From a virus, in IMG/VR virus record IMGVR_UViG_3300020430_000105, positions 1 through 21,962 of that record: DNA of 21,962 nucleotides; one strand, given 5' to 3'. The translations under genes were made by a program, and so were the position numbers. Within the stretch, counting starts at the first letter, position 1; each line of letters opens with the position of its first letter. Of the stretch, positions 21,117 to 21,962 are shown one piece after another. Under the pieces are notes generated by a model. That model saw only the letters and a list, made by a program, of their open reading frames with translations, ran no database searches and was not told where the DNA came from.

Positions 21117-21494
21117 TTTCTTACGTTTAATTTTTGGTTTCTGCATTCTAGAACTTGTAGGATATTCTCTAGCTAATGCTTTAAATTTACCTATAGCTCT
21201 TCTTTTATGCTCTATACTTTGCATTTTGTAAAGAGTTTCTCCAAGTTTTCTATTTTTATATGCTGCTTTTAATGTCCTATGAGCACCCGCTAACCTTTTA
21301 AAAGGATTAGTTTGGTCTAATGTATCTTGCAACATTGTCTCTTGTCTTCTTCTAGCTTTACCATATAAAGCTTTATGAGATTGAATCCTTGCTTGTAATT
21401 CTCTTTTTGGCATACTAAACGTAAGAGGGTCATCTTTTGCTGAACCTAATGGGCCAGGAAAATCTCTTTTAGGATTGTAAGGTGATTTTGCCAT
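21114..21494 (-). CDS. 126-aa very basic protein next to the holin
   Basis: The product (MAKSPYNPKRDFPGPLGSAK...) is extremely rich in lysine and arginine and ends MQKPKIKRKK. Residues 30-110 form a long helix-like stretch. It starts in the stop codon of the holin-like gene (TAATG), in the same direction. A nucleic-acid-binding or virion-packed basic protein is plausible; no family is recognised. Confidence 0.75.
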   Translation of the reverse strand: MAKSPYNPKRDFPGPLGSAKDDPLTFSMPKRELQARIQSHKALYGKARRRQETMLQDTLDQTNPFKRLAGAHRTLKAAYKNRKLGETLYKMQSIEHKRRAIGKFKALAREYPTSSRMQKPKIKRKK

Positions 21495-21775
21495 TACTTA
21501 CTAATTTGTTTTTTCGCGTATTCTTTTACTACTACTAACGCGGCACCGCCACCTGCAATAGCTGCTAGTTGTAATGTGTCTGCTTCAACACCAACGAGGG
21601 GACTAACAGTTAAAGCTCCAATAAAAGCTTCAACAAATGTCCATAACGTTTTTTCTAACATATTTTTTAATGAATCACTCATTTTATAACTCCATGCTTC
21701 GTTCCAAGGAGTCCACCCCACATCCTTCTTGAATGTGCCATCTTGGTTTCTTTCTCTTTTATTCTTTATAAACAT
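21494..21775 (-). CDS. Phage holin, r1t-like
   Basis: This 93-aa protein has a charged N-terminus, two hydrophobic segments (about 44-63, LWTFVEAFIGALTVSPLVGV, and 67-84, TLQLAAIAGGGAALVVVK) and a basic tail (EYAKKQISK). This matches the r1t-type holins common in phages of actinobacteria and lactococci. Holins form the lesion in the cytoplasmic membrane that triggers lysis. An internal Met32 could give a shorter form, but it has no ribosome site. The start overlaps the previous stop (TAATG). The lysozyme-like enzyme lies elsewhere, on the opposite strand. Confidence 0.8.
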   Translation of the reverse strand: MFIKNKRERNQDGTFKKDVGWTPWNEAWSYKMSDSLKNMLEKTLWTFVEAFIGALTVSPLVGVEADTLQLAAIAGGGAALVVVKEYAKKQISK

Positions 21776-21962
21776 TAATATTTAAATCCATAATCATCAA
21801 TTTTAGAACCATACAAATCAAAAGATTTCTTTTTTGCTTTAGGTAATGATGATAATACTGTAAATGCATCATAAGCTAACAATGCTGTACCAACTCCTGG
21901 TACTAATCTAGCAGCACCTTTAGCTACTAATTTTGCAGCAGCTTTTTTACCTACAACACCTT
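21775..21962 (-). CDS. Partial gene, C-terminus of a Gly/Ala-rich protein
   Basis: The frame enters from the right edge and ends in TAA at 21775, giving the last 62 residues. They start with a glycine/alanine-rich amphipathic stretch (KKAAAKLVAKGAARLVPGVG, then TALLAYDAFTVL), followed by a basic, aromatic tail ending DDYGFKY. Such PGVGTALLAYDA segments are seen in membrane-inserting parts of phage internal or tail-tip proteins and of some toxins, so a virion protein that contacts the membrane is likely but not certain. The holin gene follows with a one-base overlap. Confidence 0.7.
   Translation of the reverse strand, partial: GVVGKKAAAKLVAKGAARLVPGVGTALLAYDAFTVLSSLPKAKKKSFDLYGSKIDDYGFKY

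Overview
The window is a fragment of an AT-rich tailed double-stranded DNA phage (Caudoviricetes). The evidence is a large terminase, a portal protein, a 1918-residue virion-type protein, an r1t-like holin, a small lytic-transglycosylase-like enzyme, a Rad52-type annealing protein and many short, tightly packed genes joined by TAATG/ATGA overlaps. Genes use clear Shine-Dalgarno sequences of the AAAGGA type. The r1t-like holin fits a Gram-positive host, and with the low GC content a low-GC aquatic actinobacterium is a reasonable guess, but this is inference. No integrase, tRNA, CRISPR array or insertion sequence was seen.

Layout. From 10726 leftward on the minus strand runs a packaging and virion operon: terminase (8816-10726), portal (7029-8825), a 57-aa protein (6856-7029), a disordered 131-aa protein (6474-6869), the 1918-aa protein (718-6474) and a further gene cut by the left edge (1-716). 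Nearly every junction overlaps. Positions 10727-11417 are a non-coding divergent control region with a good sigma70-like promoter for the terminase operon, several ACTATATATAGT-type palindromes and other inverted repeats. From 11418 to 21062 everything is on the plus strand: about ten very small proteins, then an AAA+ (MoxR/CobS-like) ATPase coupled to a HEXXH/VWA protein, an HTH protein plus metallophosphoesterase, a Rad52-like recombination block with two tandem paralogues and a zinc-ribbon protein, and finally a lysozyme-like enzyme and small proteins. At the right edge a convergent minus-strand cluster holds a 126-aa basic protein, the holin and the C-terminus of a glycine/alanine-rich protein.

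The most interesting signals are regulatory. Five plus-strand genes or gene groups are each preceded by a perfect stem-loop whose stem sequence differs every time but whose 7-nt loop is nearly constant (TTWWCGS, with one shifted variant). One of these, in front of the 158-aa/AAA/VWA operon, buries part of the ribosome binding site and competes with an even longer upstream pairing, which looks like an RNA switch. Two non-coding gaps (13348-13584 and 16225-16513) flank the AAA-VWA block and are full of nested inverted repeats. The AAA plus HEXXH-VWA pair itself is a candidate remodelling/protease system of unknown purpose in a phage. Functional names rest on motif reading only; no database search was possible.
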